Positions 44,938 to 54,220 of a stretch of 64,000 bases of DNA are shown piece by piece. Each line of letters starts with the position of its first letter. The stretch's first letter is position 1. The position numbers and the translations under genes are program-made. The notes beneath the pieces are model-generated. The model was given only the letters and a program-made list of their open reading frames with translations, searched no databases and was not told the DNA's origin. Origin of the DNA: Actinocorallia herbida (GTDB lineage Bacteria; Actinomycetota; Actinomycetes; Streptosporangiales; Streptosporangiaceae); NCBI RefSeq assembly GCF_003751225.1, contig NZ_RJKE01000001.1, positions 7,626,001 through 7,690,000 of the forward strand. The letters are read 5' to 3'.

Positions 44938-46482
44938 ATGCTCAACCTGTCCGTGCTGATCGAGGACGCCGCCCGCGAGACCCCCGACCGGGACGCGGTC
45001 GTCTTCGGCGAAATGCGCCTTTCCTACGCGTTCATCAACACGGTCGCCAACCAGGTCGCCAACCTCCTGGTGGCTCGGGGCATCCAGCCGGGGGACAAGG
45101 TCGCGATCTCCTCGCCGAACCTGCCCTACTTCCCGATGGTCTACTTCGGCATCCTCAAGGCGGGCGCCGTGGTCGTCCCGCTGAACGTCCTGCTCAAGCC
45201 CCGCGAGGTCGCCTACCACCTTGCCGACTCCGACGCCAAGGCGCTCTTCTGCTTCGAGGGCACCCCCGAGCTGCCCATCGGCGAGGCGGGTTACGCGGGC
45301 TTCAAGGAGGCCGCGGACTGCGAGCACTTCTTCCTGCTCCCCGCCAACCCCGCCGCGACCGAGCCCGCGATCGAGGGCGCCGAGCTGTTCTGGGCGGCGC
45401 TGGCGGGCCAGGCCTCGACCTTCGAGCCGGTCATCACCGAGGCGACCGACACCGCGGTGGTGCTCTACACCTCCGGCACCACCGGCCAGCCCAAGGGCGC
45501 CGAGCTGACCCACGGCAACATGATGATGAACGCCATGGTCGCCGACGGCCTGTTCGAGAAGTCCCTGCACGACACCTTCCTCGTCGCGCTGCCGCTGTTC
45601 CACATCTTCGGCCAGACCTGCGTCATGAACGTCGGCATCTACCGCCGCGCGACCCTGGTCCTGGTGCCGCGCTTCGAGGTCAAGGCCGCCGTCGAGCTCC
45701 TGGTCAAGGAGAAGGTGAACGTGTTCGCCGGCGTCCCGACCATGTGGTGGGCGCTGACCGCCGACGACACCTCGGCCGACGACGTCGCCGCGATCACCGA
45801 GAACCTGCGGGTCGCCGTCTCCGGTGGCGCGGCGCTGCCGCTGGAGGTCATCAAGGGCGTCAAGGCGAAGTTCGGCGCGGACATCCTCGAGGGCTACGGC
45901 CTGTCCGAGACGTCCCCGGTGGCCGCGTTCAACCGCCCGGACCGGGAGACCAAGGCCGGCTCGATCGGCCTGCCGGTCTGGGGCGTGGAGCTGAGGCTCA
46001 TCGACGACGACTGGAAGACGATCGAGGGCGAGGGCCCCGGTGAGATCGCGATCCGCGGCCACAACATCATGAAGGGCTATTACAACCGGCCCGAGGCGAC
46101 CGCCGACGCGATCAAGGACGGCTGGTTCCGCACCGGCGACCTGGCGAAGCGCGACGACGAGGGCTACTACTACATCGTCGACCGCTCCAAGGACATGATC
46201 ATCCGCGGTGGCTACAACGTCTACCCGCGCGAGATCGAGGAGATCCTCATGACGCACCCGGCCGTCTCCCTGGCCGCGGTCGTGGGCGTCGCGCACGACA
46301 GCCACGGCGAGGAGGTCAAGGCGTACATCATCAAGACCCCGGGCGCCGAGATCACCGAGGCCGAGCTCATCGCGTGGGGCAAGGAGCAGTTCGCGAACTA
46401 CAAGTACCCGCGCATCGTGGAGTTCCGCGACGCGCTGCCGATGACCGCCACCGGCAAGATCCTCAAGCGCGAGCTGCGCTAG
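44938..46482 (+). CDS. long-chain fatty-acid--CoA ligase (AMP-forming)
   Basis: A 514-residue ANL-superfamily acyl-CoA synthetase. The AMP-binding P-loop is [16 protein letters not shown] near residue 180, followed by [11 protein letters not shown], the A5 motif [10 protein letters not shown], the A7 motif [31 protein letters not shown], and the catalytic A10 Lys in [13 protein letters not shown]. It activates fatty acids to acyl-CoA for beta-oxidation or lipid synthesis. I chose ATG 44938 because gaggag lies eight bases upstream; the ATG at 44896 would add 14 residues. It is monocistronic and ended by a strong hairpin. Confidence 0.93.
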   Translation: MLNLSVLIEDAARETPDRDAVVFGEMRLSYAFINTVANQVANLLVARGIQPGDKVAISSPNLPYFPMVYFGILKAGAVVVPLNVLLKPREVAYHLADSDAKALFCFEGTPELPIGEAGYAGFKEAADCEHFFLLPANPAATEPAIEGAELFWAALAGQASTFEPVITEATDTAVVLYTSGTTGQPKGAELTHGNMMMNAMVADGLFEKSLHDTFLVALPLFHIFGQTCVMNVGIYRRATLVLVPRFEVKAAVELLVKEKVNVFAGVPTMWWALTADDTSADDVAAITENLRVAVSGGAALPLEVIKGVKAKFGADILEGYGLSETSPVAAFNRPDRETKAGSIGLPVWGVELRLIDDDWKTIEGEGPGEIAIRGHNIMKGYYNRPEATADAIKDGWFRTGDLAKRDDEGYYYIVDRSKDMIIRGGYNVYPREIEEILMTHPAVSLAAVVGVAHDSHGEEVKAYIIKTPGAEITEAELIAWGKEQFANYKYPRIVEFRDALPMTATGKILKRELR

Positions 46483-46483
46483 C

Positions 46484-46521
46484 CGTACCGGGGGCCCGGC
46501 CCGCGCCGGACCCCCGGTACG
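46484..46521. terminator. bidirectional terminator after acyl-CoA ligase
   Basis: An 11-bp stem (cgtaccggggg / cccccggtacg) with an inner 5-bp extension (ccggc / gccgg, one mismatch between) and loop ccgc lies between the convergent ligase and GMC genes. Confidence 0.85.
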
Positions 46522-46548
46522 TGCCGCGTCCGGGCCGGGTCCCGTCCA

Positions 46549-48096
46549 TCAGCCCTTGATGAGGTCGGCGGCCTTCTCGCCGATCATGATCGCGGGGGCG
46601 TTGGTGTGGCCCCGGATGATGCGCGGCATCACCGAGGCGTCGGCGACGCGCAGGCCGTCGATCCCGCGCACGCGGAGTTCGGGGTCCACGACGGACGCCT
46701 CCTCCACGCCCATCCGGCAGGTTCCGACGGGGTGGTAGAGCGTCTCGGCGTGCGCCCGGATGTAGGCGCGCAGGGCCGCGGGGTCGTCGGCGCCCGTGTA
46801 GGGCGCGTAAGGCTCGGCGGTGTAGGGCGCCAGCGCCTCGGTCGCGAAGAGCCGTTCGGCCTCGCGGATCCCGAAGGCGAGCCGCTCGAGGTCGGTGTCG
46901 CCGGTCAGGTAGGCGGCGTCGATCTCGGGGTGCGCGGCCGGATCGGCCGAGGCGAGCCGGAGCGACCCGACGCCGTCCGGCTGGAGCAGCACCACCCCGA
47001 TCGTCAGCGCGTCGCCGGACGGCTCGCGCAGCCCGTGCTCGACGAACGGCACCGGCGCGAAGATGAGTTCGAGGTCGGGCGCGGGCAGCGCGTCGTCGCT
47101 GCGCAGGAAGGCGACGGCCTCGCCGACGTTCGAGGTGAACGGCCCCTTGCGCCGGCCGAGGTAGCGGGCGAGCCCGCTCGCGGTGCCCGCGCTGGCGAGC
47201 GTCACCTTGCGCGGGCAGGCGCGCAGCACCGGGATCGACAGGTGGTCCTCCAGGTACTGCCCCACGGACGGGCTGGGGTGCGCCACCGCGATGCCGTGCT
47301 CGGCCAGGTGAGCGGGGTCGCCGACCCCGGACAGGAGGAGCAGGTGCGGGGAGCCGATGGCCCCGGCGCACAGCACCACCTCGCGCCGTGCCCGGGCCTC
47401 CTGCCCCCCGTAGGCGACGCCGACGGCCCGCCCGTCCGTGATCAGCACCTTGGCGACCTGGACGCGGGTGATGACGGTGAGGTTGGGCCGGTCGAGGACG
47501 GGCTTGAGGTAGGCGTCGTGCGCCGACCAGCGCCTGCCGCGCTTCTGCGTGACGGGTGTCGGCCCGAACCCCTCGGCGTCGGCGCCGTTGACCTCGGCGA
47601 GGCGGGTGTGCCCGGCCTCGGCGCACGCCGCGAGGAACGCCGCGGTGGTGACGTTCGGGTCGCGCAGCTCCTCGACGTGCAGGGGCCCGTCGGTGCCGTA
47701 GACGCCGCCCTCGTTGGAGCCGACCCGGCGCTCGGCCCGCCGGAAGTAGGGCAGGACGTCGTCGTAGGACCAGCCGGGCACGTCCCAGCCGTCGTAGTCG
47801 GCCCGGCCGCCGCGCAGCCACATCATCGCGTTGATGCTCGAGGAGCCGCCGAGGACCTTGCCGCGCGGCCAGTAGAGCGAACGGCCGTCCAACGCGCTCT
47901 GGGCGGCGGTCTTGTAGTCCCAGTCCGCGTCGGTCTTGAACAGCTTGGGGAACGCCGCGGGGATGTGGAACTCCTTGGCGTCGTCGCCGCCCCCGGCCTC
48001 GATGAGCGCGACCGTGACCGCAGGGTCCTCCGACAGCCGCGCGGCCAGGACGCACCCGGCCGATCCGGCGCCGACGATCACGTAGTCGTAGTCCAA
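46549..48096 (-). CDS. GMC-family FAD oxidoreductase (choline dehydrogenase-like)
   Basis: A 515-residue glucose-methanol-choline oxidoreductase. The N-terminal FAD-binding strand is [24 protein letters not shown]. The GMC signature 1 is [21 protein letters not shown] and signature 2 is [15 protein letters not shown]. The C-terminal active site contains [10 protein letters not shown] and the His of [19 protein letters not shown]. It is cytoplasmic; the alcohol substrate is unknown. The start is TTG 48096 with ggagga upstream, which matches the usual homologue start; the frame extends 11 codons further from a GTG. It lies downstream of the class III aminotransferase on the same strand and may share its transcript, as in amine or polyol catabolism. 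Confidence 0.92.
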   Translation of the reverse strand: MDYDYVIVGAGSAGCVLAARLSEDPAVTVALIEAGGGDDAKEFHIPAAFPKLFKTDADWDYKTAAQSALDGRSLYWPRGKVLGGSSSINAMMWLRGGRADYDGWDVPGWSYDDVLPYFRRAERRVGSNEGGVYGTDGPLHVEELRDPNVTTAAFLAACAEAGHTRLAEVNGADAEGFGPTPVTQKRGRRWSAHDAYLKPVLDRPNLTVITRVQVAKVLITDGRAVGVAYGGQEARARREVVLCAGAIGSPHLLLLSGVGDPAHLAEHGIAVAHPSPSVGQYLEDHLSIPVLRACPRKVTLASAGTASGLARYLGRRKGPFTSNVGEAVAFLRSDDALPAPDLELIFAPVPFVEHGLREPSGDALTIGVVLLQPDGVGSLRLASADPAAHPEIDAAYLTGDTDLERLAFGIREAERLFATEALAPYTAEPYAPYTGADDPAALRAYIRAHAETLYHPVGTCRMGVEEASVVDPELRVRGIDGLRVADASVMPRIIRGHTNAPAIMIGEKAADLIKG

Positions 48097-48190
48097 GGGG
48101 GTCCTCCGGGGTGTGGGGCGGGCCGACACCCCGGAGTGAACACCGCGCGCGGCGGTGGTGTCTACGGCTTCCCGGGAGGTTCCGGATCCA

Positions 48191-49552
48191 CTACAGCTTC
48201 GTCCAGGCCTCGGTGAGGACGGCGCGGAGCTTCTGCTCGATCTCGTCGAAGTGGGACTGGTCGCAGATGAGCGGCGGGCTCAGCTGGATGACGGGGTCGC
48301 CCCGGTCATCGGCCCGGCAGTACAGGCCGATGTCGAACAGGGCCTTGGACAGGAAACCGCGCAGGAGCCGTTCGGACTCGTCGTCGTTGAAGGTCTCCCG
48401 GGTCGCCTTGTCCTTGACCAGCTCGATCCCGTAGAAGAAGCCGTCGCCGCGCACGTCGCCGACGATGGGCAGGTCGCTCAGCTTCTCCAGGGTGGCGCGG
48501 AAGGGGCCCTCGTTGCGCAGGACATGGCCGAGGAGGTCCTCGCGCTCGAAGATGTCGAGGTTGGCCAGGGCCACGGCCGCGGAGACGGGGTGCCCGCCGA
48601 AGGTGTAGCCGTGGGCGAACATGGTGTCGCCGTGCTTGAACGGCTCGAACAGCCGGTCGCTGACGAGCATCGCGCCGAGCGGGGAGTACCCGGAGGTGAG
48701 GCCCTTGGCGCTGGTGATGATGTCGGGCCGGTAATCGAACTTCTGCGCGCCGAACATGGTGCCGAGGCGGCCGTAGGCGCAGATGACCTCGTCGGAGACG
48801 AGCAGGACGTCGTACTTGTCGCAGATCTCGCGGACCCGCTGGAAGTAGCCGGGGGGCGGTGGGAAGCAGCCTCCCGCGTTCTGGACGGGTTCGACGAAGA
48901 AGGCGGCGACGGTGTCGGGGCCTTCGAAGAGGATGGCCTCCTCGACCCGGTCGGCGGCCCAGCGGCCGAACGCCTCGACCTCCTCGCCGTGCTCGGTCGC
49001 GCGGTAGAAGTTGGTGTTGGGGACCCGGAACGTCGACGGCACGAGCGGTTCGTAAGGCTGCTTGAACGCGGGGATGCCGGTGATGGACAGCGCGCCCTGG
49101 GTGGTGCCGTGGTAGGCGGTCTGGCGGCTGAGCACCTTGTGCTTGAGCGGCTTGCCGACCAGCTTGAAGTAGTGCTTGGCGAGCTTCCAGGCCGACTCGA
49201 CGGCCTCGCCGCCGCCGGTGGTGAAGAAGACGCGGTTGAGGTCGCCGGGGGCGGCCGCCACGAGCCGTTCGGCGAGTTCGGCGGCCTTGGGGTGGGCGTA
49301 AGACCAGAGCGGGAAGAACGCGAGTTCCCTCGCCTGCTTGGCCGCGGCCTCGGCGAGTTCCTCGCGGCCGTGGCCGGCCTGGACCACGAAGAGCCCGGCG
49401 AGGCCGTCGAGGTACCGCTTGCCCTTGTCGTCGTAGATGTAGGCGCCGTCACCGCGGACGATCATCGGCACCGCGGCGCCGTTCTCGTGCACGGAGTGCC
49501 GGGTGAAGTGCAACCAGAGGTTGTCGCGAGCCGCTGCCTGTAGGTCCGTCAT
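48191..49552 (-). CDS. class III PLP-dependent aminotransferase (omega-transaminase-like)
   Basis: A 453-residue class III aminotransferase. PLP contacts are visible: FFTTGGGEAVESAWKLA, YHGTTQGALSITG, the Asp in LLVSDEVICAYGRLG and the Schiff-base Lys in SAKGLTSGYSPLGAM. The set resembles omega-amino acid:pyruvate, putrescine or taurine transaminases often annotated as aspartate aminotransferase family. Tetramer or dimer, cytoplasmic. The substrate cannot be fixed from sequence. ATG 49552 follows aggatgagag. It precedes the GMC oxidoreductase gene by 94 bases. Confidence 0.92.
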   Translation of the reverse strand: MTDLQAAARDNLWLHFTRHSVHENGAAVPMIVRGDGAYIYDDKGKRYLDGLAGLFVVQAGHGREELAEAAAKQARELAFFPLWSYAHPKAAELAERLVAAAPGDLNRVFFTTGGGEAVESAWKLAKHYFKLVGKPLKHKVLSRQTAYHGTTQGALSITGIPAFKQPYEPLVPSTFRVPNTNFYRATEHGEEVEAFGRWAADRVEEAILFEGPDTVAAFFVEPVQNAGGCFPPPPGYFQRVREICDKYDVLLVSDEVICAYGRLGTMFGAQKFDYRPDIITSAKGLTSGYSPLGAMLVSDRLFEPFKHGDTMFAHGYTFGGHPVSAAVALANLDIFEREDLLGHVLRNEGPFRATLEKLSDLPIVGDVRGDGFFYGIELVKDKATRETFNDDESERLLRGFLSKALFDIGLYCRADDRGDPVIQLSPPLICDQSHFDEIEQKLRAVLTEAWTKL

Positions 49553-49729
49553 CTCTCATCCTTGGGCGACATCAACTTATTTCGTCGTCGTTACGGACAC
49601 TTGACACTGATTCCCGCGCCGTAGCCTGATTCCACAACGGTATCCGAAGTTCTCCAGCGCGGCGAGCCCCGCTCCCACACCAGAATCGGGTTCTAGCCGA
49701 GGCGCGCCGGGCGCAGTACCGTCGCCGCC

Positions 49730-50602
49730 ATGACCGAGACGACGACGATCAAGGCCAATGGGATCGAGTTCGCCTGCCGCACCGCCGGTCCCGCCGACGG
49801 CCCCTTGGCCCTCCTCCTGCACGGGTTCCCCGACACCCCTCGCTCCTGGCGCTTCCTCATGCCCGCACTCGCCGACGCCGGATTCCGCGTCGCGGCCCCC
49901 TTCATGCGCGGCTACGCGCCGACGGGCACCGCGCCGGACGGCGACTACCGGGCGGGCGCGCTCGGAGCCGACGCCAACGCCCTGCACGAGGCGCTCGGCG
50001 GGGACTCCTCGGCCGTACTGGTGGGCCACGACTGGGGCGCGGCCTCGGTCTACGCCGCGATCCGCCAGGACCCGTCCCGGTGGCGGCGCGGCGCCACCCT
50101 CGCGCTGCCGCCGCTGCCCGCGCTGCTGTCCGGCTTCTTCACCTATCCCCAGCTCAAGCGGTCCTTCTACATCTTCCTGTTCCAGACGCCGCTCGCCGAG
50201 ATGGCCCTGGACCGCCCCTTCGTCGAGGGGCTGTGGCGCGACTGGTCCCCCGGGCACACCGAGGACGTCGGCCACATCATGGACGCGCTCGGCACGCCGG
50301 AGAACATCGCCGCGGCCCTCGGGTACTACCGGGCGATGCTCGCCCCCGAGAACCTCGGCGCGGAGGCGACGGCCTCCGCGGGCGCGGTCGACGTACCCCT
50401 GCTCTACCTGCACGGCGCGGACGACGGCTGCCTCGGCCTCGACGCCGTCGGCCCGGCCGGCGCCGACGGCACGCCGGACCTCTCCACCATCACCGCGCAC
50501 CTTCCGGCGGGCTCGCGCGCCCGGATCGTGCCCGGCGCGGGCCACTTCCTCCAGGTGGAGCAGCCGGAGGCGGTGAACGCCGCGATCCTTGAGTGGCTGT
50601 GA
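49730..50602 (+). CDS. alpha/beta hydrolase (epoxide hydrolase/haloalkane dehalogenase type)
   Basis: A 290-residue alpha/beta hydrolase. The oxyanion motif is LLHGFPDTPRSW, and the nucleophile elbow GHDWGAAS has Asp rather than Ser, as in epoxide hydrolases and haloalkane dehalogenases. An acid residue lies in YLHGADDGC and the catalytic His in GAGHFLQVEQP. The cap domain spans about residues 125-220. Epoxide hydrolysis is likely; the substrate is unknown. The P450 gene begins 79 bases downstream on the same strand, so an oxidise-then-hydrolyse pair is plausible. A palindrome lies between them. Confidence 0.9.
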   Translation: MTETTTIKANGIEFACRTAGPADGPLALLLHGFPDTPRSWRFLMPALADAGFRVAAPFMRGYAPTGTAPDGDYRAGALGADANALHEALGGDSSAVLVGHDWGAASVYAAIRQDPSRWRRGATLALPPLPALLSGFFTYPQLKRSFYIFLFQTPLAEMALDRPFVEGLWRDWSPGHTEDVGHIMDALGTPENIAAALGYYRAMLAPENLGAEATASAGAVDVPLLYLHGADDGCLGLDAVGPAGADGTPDLSTITAHLPAGSRARIVPGAGHFLQVEQPEAVNAAILEWL

Positions 50603-50610
50603 CCCAGGTA

Positions 50611-50625
50611 ACATACAGTGTACGT
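50611..50625. promoter_or_regulatory. near-perfect palindrome upstream of the P450 gene
   Basis: The 15-bp sequence acatacagtgtacgt is an inverted repeat with a central g and one mismatched pair. It lies 57-71 bases before the P450 ATG and resembles a TetR-type operator in size and symmetry. No cognate regulator is adjacent. Confidence 0.4.
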
Positions 50626-50681
50626 AGAAGGTTTGGCATGATGCACGAACCGAATGTTGTTCTAAAGCCGAGGGGCGGGAC

Positions 50682-51929
50682 ATGCTCAACGTCGAGGACA
50701 TCGACCTGACCGAATGGGCCTTCTGGGAGCGTCCGTTCGCGGAACGCAACGAGGGCTTCCGCCTCCTGCGCGAGCACGGCTCCCCTCGGCACTTCCGCGA
50801 GCTCCCCGCGGGCTTCGGCGACCCGGGACCCGGCTACAGGGCCCTGGTCACCTACGCGGACGTGGTCGAGGCCTCGCGGCGCCCCCAGGACTTCTGCTCC
50901 GGACAGGGCGCGATCAGCATCCCCGACATGCCGACCGAGGTGAACGAGTACTTCGGCTCCATGATCAGCATGGACGACCCGCGGCACGCCAAGATCCGCC
51001 GGATCGTCTCGCGCGCCTTCTCGCCGCGCATGATCCAGCGGTTCGAGGACCAGGTCGAGACCGTCGCCGAGCTGATCGTCGACGACCTCCGCGCGGGCAA
51101 GGGCACCGGCGACTTCGTGCTCGACGTCTCCTGCCGCCTCCCCTTGAAGATCATCTGCGACATGATGGGCATTCCGGAGTCGGCCTACCAGGACGTCCTG
51201 GACTCCTCCAATGTCATCCTCGCCGGCAACGACCCCGAGTACCTGCCGTCGAACGACTTCGAGGGCATCATGCTCAAGCTCGCCGCGGCGGGCGAGACCC
51301 TCCAGAACCTCGTGCAGGATCTCAGCCGCGAGCGCAAGGGCAAGGACGGCGACGACCTCATCTCGCTGCTCATCAACGCCAACATCGACGGCGAGTCGCT
51401 CACCCCGCAGGAACTCGGCTCGTTCTTCATCCTGCTGGCGGTCGCGGGCAACGAGACCACGCGCAACGCCATCTCGCACGGCCTGCACCTGTTCACGCAG
51501 CACCCCGAACAGCGGGCCCTGCTGCTGTCGGACTACGAGGCGCACGCACCCGGCGCGATCGAGGAGATCGTCCGGTTCGTCTCCCCGGTCATCTGGATGC
51601 GGCGCACCGCCACCCGCGACACCACGCTCAACGACCACGAGATCAAGGCGGGCGAGAAGCTCGTCCTGTACTACGGCTCGGCCAACCGCGACGCGACGGT
51701 CTTCACCGACCCCGACGAGTTCGACATCGCCCGCTCGCCCAACCCGCACATCGGCTTCGGCGGCCCCGGCCCGCACTTCTGCCTGGGCGCGCACCTCGCC
51801 CGCCGCGAGGTCAACGTCATGTTCCGCCGCCTCTTCGCCGCCTTCCCCGAAATCCGCTCCGGTGAGCCCGACCGCCTCTTCTCCAATTTCATCAACGGCA
51901 TCAAGCACCTCCCCTACACCCTCTCCTGA
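50682..51929 (+). CDS. cytochrome P450 (CYP124/125/142-like)
   Basis: A 415-residue soluble bacterial P450. The I-helix is LLAVAGNETTRNAISHG, the K-helix ExxR lies in EEIVRFVSP, and the haem-binding loop is GFGGPGPHFCLGAHLARRE with the ligand Cys367. The AGNETTRN I-helix, the SPVIWMRRTATRD region and the terminal NGIKHLPY resemble mycobacterial CYP125/CYP124/CYP142, which hydroxylate the terminal carbon of sterol side chains or methyl-branched lipids. That substrate is inference. Electron partners are not in the window. ATG 50682 follows gaggggcggg. A hairpin terminator follows. Confidence 0.93.
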   Translation: MLNVEDIDLTEWAFWERPFAERNEGFRLLREHGSPRHFRELPAGFGDPGPGYRALVTYADVVEASRRPQDFCSGQGAISIPDMPTEVNEYFGSMISMDDPRHAKIRRIVSRAFSPRMIQRFEDQVETVAELIVDDLRAGKGTGDFVLDVSCRLPLKIICDMMGIPESAYQDVLDSSNVILAGNDPEYLPSNDFEGIMLKLAAAGETLQNLVQDLSRERKGKDGDDLISLLINANIDGESLTPQELGSFFILLAVAGNETTRNAISHGLHLFTQHPEQRALLLSDYEAHAPGAIEEIVRFVSPVIWMRRTATRDTTLNDHEIKAGEKLVLYYGSANRDATVFTDPDEFDIARSPNPHIGFGGPGPHFCLGAHLARREVNVMFRRLFAAFPEIRSGEPDRLFSNFINGIKHLPYTLS

Positions 51930-51951
51930 ACCCACACCCCACGCGTCCGAT

Positions 51952-51984
51952 GCCGCCCCGGCCGGTCACCCGGTCCGGGGCGGC
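51952..51984. terminator. terminator after the P450 gene
   Basis: A 10-bp stem (gccgccccgg / ccggggcggc) with an inner 4-bp stem (ccgg / ccgg) and loop tcac lies between the P450 gene and a convergent gene. Confidence 0.8.
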
Positions 51985-52002
51985 TCGGCTCAGCGGGCCG
52001 CG

Positions 52003-52866
52003 TCACCATGCCAGTTCGGTCACCACGTCCTCCCTCCAGGAGCCTGTGCGGCGGGCAGGGCCACGGGGGGCGGGGGCCACGACCGACAGGAGGGTGGGCG
52101 GGCCGCCCGGGGTGCCGGGGTCGAGGCGGAGCGCCAGGAGCGCGGCGCCGCGGCGGTGCGGGCAGCCCGCGGTCGCCCGGCCGACCTCGGCGGCGGTGAG
52201 CCCGACCTCGGCCGGGATCTCCCGGAAGGCGCTAGCCGGCGCCGCCTCCAGATCGGCCCACTGCTCGAGCAGCAGGTGCTGCGCGAGCCCTGACAGCACG
52301 TCGGACCACGGCCGGCGCAACTCCTCCGGGATCCGCGTGACGCGCAGTTCGGGCAGCCCGAGGACGGCGAGCCCCGCGGTCGTCAGGGTCCAGCCCCTAC
52401 CGCGGTCCTCCGGGACGGACACCACGCCGATCCACTCGGCCGCCGCGAACTCCCCGGGCCCGTCGTCGAACGGCTCCGGCGGACCCGACCACGGCTCCAC
52501 GTCGCCCGTCACCGCGTCCAGGAGGATCCCTCCGGTCTCCTCGGCCAGCACGAAGGCGAGCGCCGCGGCCTCGGTGAGATGGCGCGGCGGCCAGCGCGGA
52601 CCGCCCACCGCGCTGACCCGCAGATGGAAGTCCGCCGCGCGCATCCGGCGCACCAGACCGCTGTCGATGTCGAGCCCGCCGGGCACGCAGCGCGGACAGT
52701 GCGCGCTCGGCCCGATCAGCCACGGCAGCGGCGGCACCCCCGCCGTGACCAGCTCGACCAGCGCTAACGCACCGGACCCCAATCCCACGGGCAGACTCAG
52801 CGGCGCGGCGACCACGCACACCGCGCGCAGTTCGGCGGGGACCGGAAGCACAAATGTCTTGTCCAT
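52003..52866 (-). CDS. hypothetical protein
   Basis: A 287-residue protein from ATG 52866 (the frame extends ten codons upstream). There is no signal peptide; one region, VGLGSGALALVELVTAGVPPLPWLIGP, is hydrophobic but contains prolines. A single Cys pair (CPRC near residue 60) and a late CPHRRG are present. A segment RVSAVGGPRWPPRHLTEAAALAFVLAEETGG looks helical. I do not recognise a named family. It lies downstream of tmsB on the same strand beyond a terminator-like hairpin, so it is probably transcribed separately. Confidence 0.72.
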   Translation of the reverse strand: MDKTFVLPVPAELRAVCVVAAPLSLPVGLGSGALALVELVTAGVPPLPWLIGPSAHCPRCVPGGLDIDSGLVRRMRAADFHLRVSAVGGPRWPPRHLTEAAALAFVLAEETGGILLDAVTGDVEPWSGPPEPFDDGPGEFAAAEWIGVVSVPEDRGRGWTLTTAGLAVLGLPELRVTRIPEELRRPWSDVLSGLAQHLLLEQWADLEAAPASAFREIPAEVGLTAAEVGRATAGCPHRRGAALLALRLDPGTPGGPPTLLSVVAPAPRGPARRTGSWREDVVTELAW

Positions 52867-52905
52867 GCCGCGCACGCTACGCCCCGCCACCGACATTTCA
52901 CGGAG

Positions 52906-52940
52906 CGGGGCGGCGACCCGGTGTCCGGATCGCCGCCCCG
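52906..52940 (-). terminator. terminator downstream of tmsAB
   Basis: An 11-bp stem (cggggcggcga / tcgccgccccg) surrounding a small inner ccgg hairpin lies 18 bases past the tmsB stop. No U-tract follows. Confidence 0.7.
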
Positions 52941-52957
52941 AAGCGGACCTCAGCCCG

Positions 52958-54220
52958 TCACATGCCCCAGGCGGACCTCAGCGGCATGCCCGCGTCGTTC
53001 GACTCCGGGAGCTTCACCCCGAGCACCTGGTGGAGCTGGATCATGTTCCGGTCGAAGCCGAGGCGACAGCCGGCCATGTACACCCGCCACACGCGGGCGA
53101 TCTCCGGCCCCACCTCCGAGACCGCCTCGTCCCAGTGCTCGTCGAGGTTCCGGCACCAGTCCCGCAGCGTCATCGCGTAGTGCTCGCGGATGTTCTCCTC
53201 GTGGCGGATCTCGAACCCGTTGTCGTTCATCTCCGTGACGAGGTACCCCGGGCCCTCCAGCTCGCCGTCGGGGAACACGTAGCGGTTGATGAACCCGTCG
53301 GGCCTGATCGACGGCTGGAGGTTGTCCGGCCGGGTGATGCAGTGGTTCAGCATCCGCCCGCCCGGCCGCAGCTTGCCGTTCAGGAACGCGAAGTAGCCGG
53401 GGACGTTCGCCTGCCCGATGTGCTCGGTCAGGCCGATGGAGCTGACCGCGTCGAAGCCGCTCTCGACGACGTCGCGGTAGTCCATGTAACGGACCTCGGC
53501 GAGGTCGCTCAGCCCCTGCTCGGCGATGGCCTTCTGGGCCCACTCCGCCTGCTGCTTGGACAGCGTGACGCCCAGCGCCTTCACCCGGTGCTCGCGGGCG
53601 GCGTGCATCACCATGCCGCCCCAGCCGCAGCCGACGTCCAGCAGCCGCATGCCCGGCTCCAGGCCGAGCTTGCGCGCCACGAGCTCGTGCTTGGTGAACT
53701 GGGCCTCCTCCAGCGAGGAGTCCAGCTCGGGGTACACCGCGCAGGTGTAGGCCATCGACGGCCCGAGCACCCACTCGTAGAAGCGGTTGGAGACGTCGTA
53801 GTGGTGGTGGATCGCCTTCGCGTCCCGCCGCTTGGAGTGGCGGCGGAGCTTCCCGCCCTTCGGCGCCTCGACCGACGGCGGGTCGAGCCTCGTGGCGGCG
53901 GCCGCGCGCAGGAGCGGGTCGTCCAGGACGCCCGCGAGCACCCGCAGCCGGTCCCCCACCGAGATCTTCTCCAGCGTCTGCGAGAGCGTGCTCAGCGTGG
54001 TGTACATGTCTCCACGGACCTCGATATGGCCCGATACGTACGCCCGTGCCAGGCCGAGCAGGCCTGGCGAGCGCACGAGGTAGGAGATCGCGTAGGGACT
54101 GCGGATCTCCACTCTGATGTCGGAGCCGTGGCGTCCTGCCCGGCTCCCGTCGTAGGCCGCGAACTCGACGGGGACGTCCGCCCCGTGAGTGACTCTTTCA
54201 AAGACTTTCGCCAGGGTCAT
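52958..54220 (-). CDS. fatty-acid 10-methyltransferase (cyclopropane synthase family, TmsB)
   Basis: A 420-residue SAM-dependent enzyme of the cyclopropane-fatty-acyl-phospholipid synthase family. The SAM motif LLDVGCGWGGMVMHAA, the HHYDVSNRFYEWVLGPSMAYTCAVY block and the GLTEHIGQ region are conserved, while the N-terminal domain (1-120) is the actinobacterial type. Beside the FAD oxidoreductase gene it overlaps, this matches TmsB (BfaB), which methylates oleate at C10 to a 10-methylene intermediate that TmsA reduces to 10-methylstearate (tuberculostearate). ATG 54220 overlaps the tmsA stop as ATGA, so the two are translationally coupled. Assignment rests on gene pair and domain similarity. 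Confidence 0.88.
   Translation of the reverse strand: MTLAKVFERVTHGADVPVEFAAYDGSRAGRHGSDIRVEIRSPYAISYLVRSPGLLGLARAYVSGHIEVRGDMYTTLSTLSQTLEKISVGDRLRVLAGVLDDPLLRAAAATRLDPPSVEAPKGGKLRRHSKRRDAKAIHHHYDVSNRFYEWVLGPSMAYTCAVYPELDSSLEEAQFTKHELVARKLGLEPGMRLLDVGCGWGGMVMHAAREHRVKALGVTLSKQQAEWAQKAIAEQGLSDLAEVRYMDYRDVVESGFDAVSSIGLTEHIGQANVPGYFAFLNGKLRPGGRMLNHCITRPDNLQPSIRPDGFINRYVFPDGELEGPGYLVTEMNDNGFEIRHEENIREHYAMTLRDWCRNLDEHWDEAVSEVGPEIARVWRVYMAGCRLGFDRNMIQLHQVLGVKLPESNDAGMPLRSAWGM

Noticed and set aside
50603-50681. KstR-type operator for cholesterol genes ahead of the P450
   Set aside because: Only a loose fit to AAC-NN-GTT spacing; the nearby palindrome has a different sequence.
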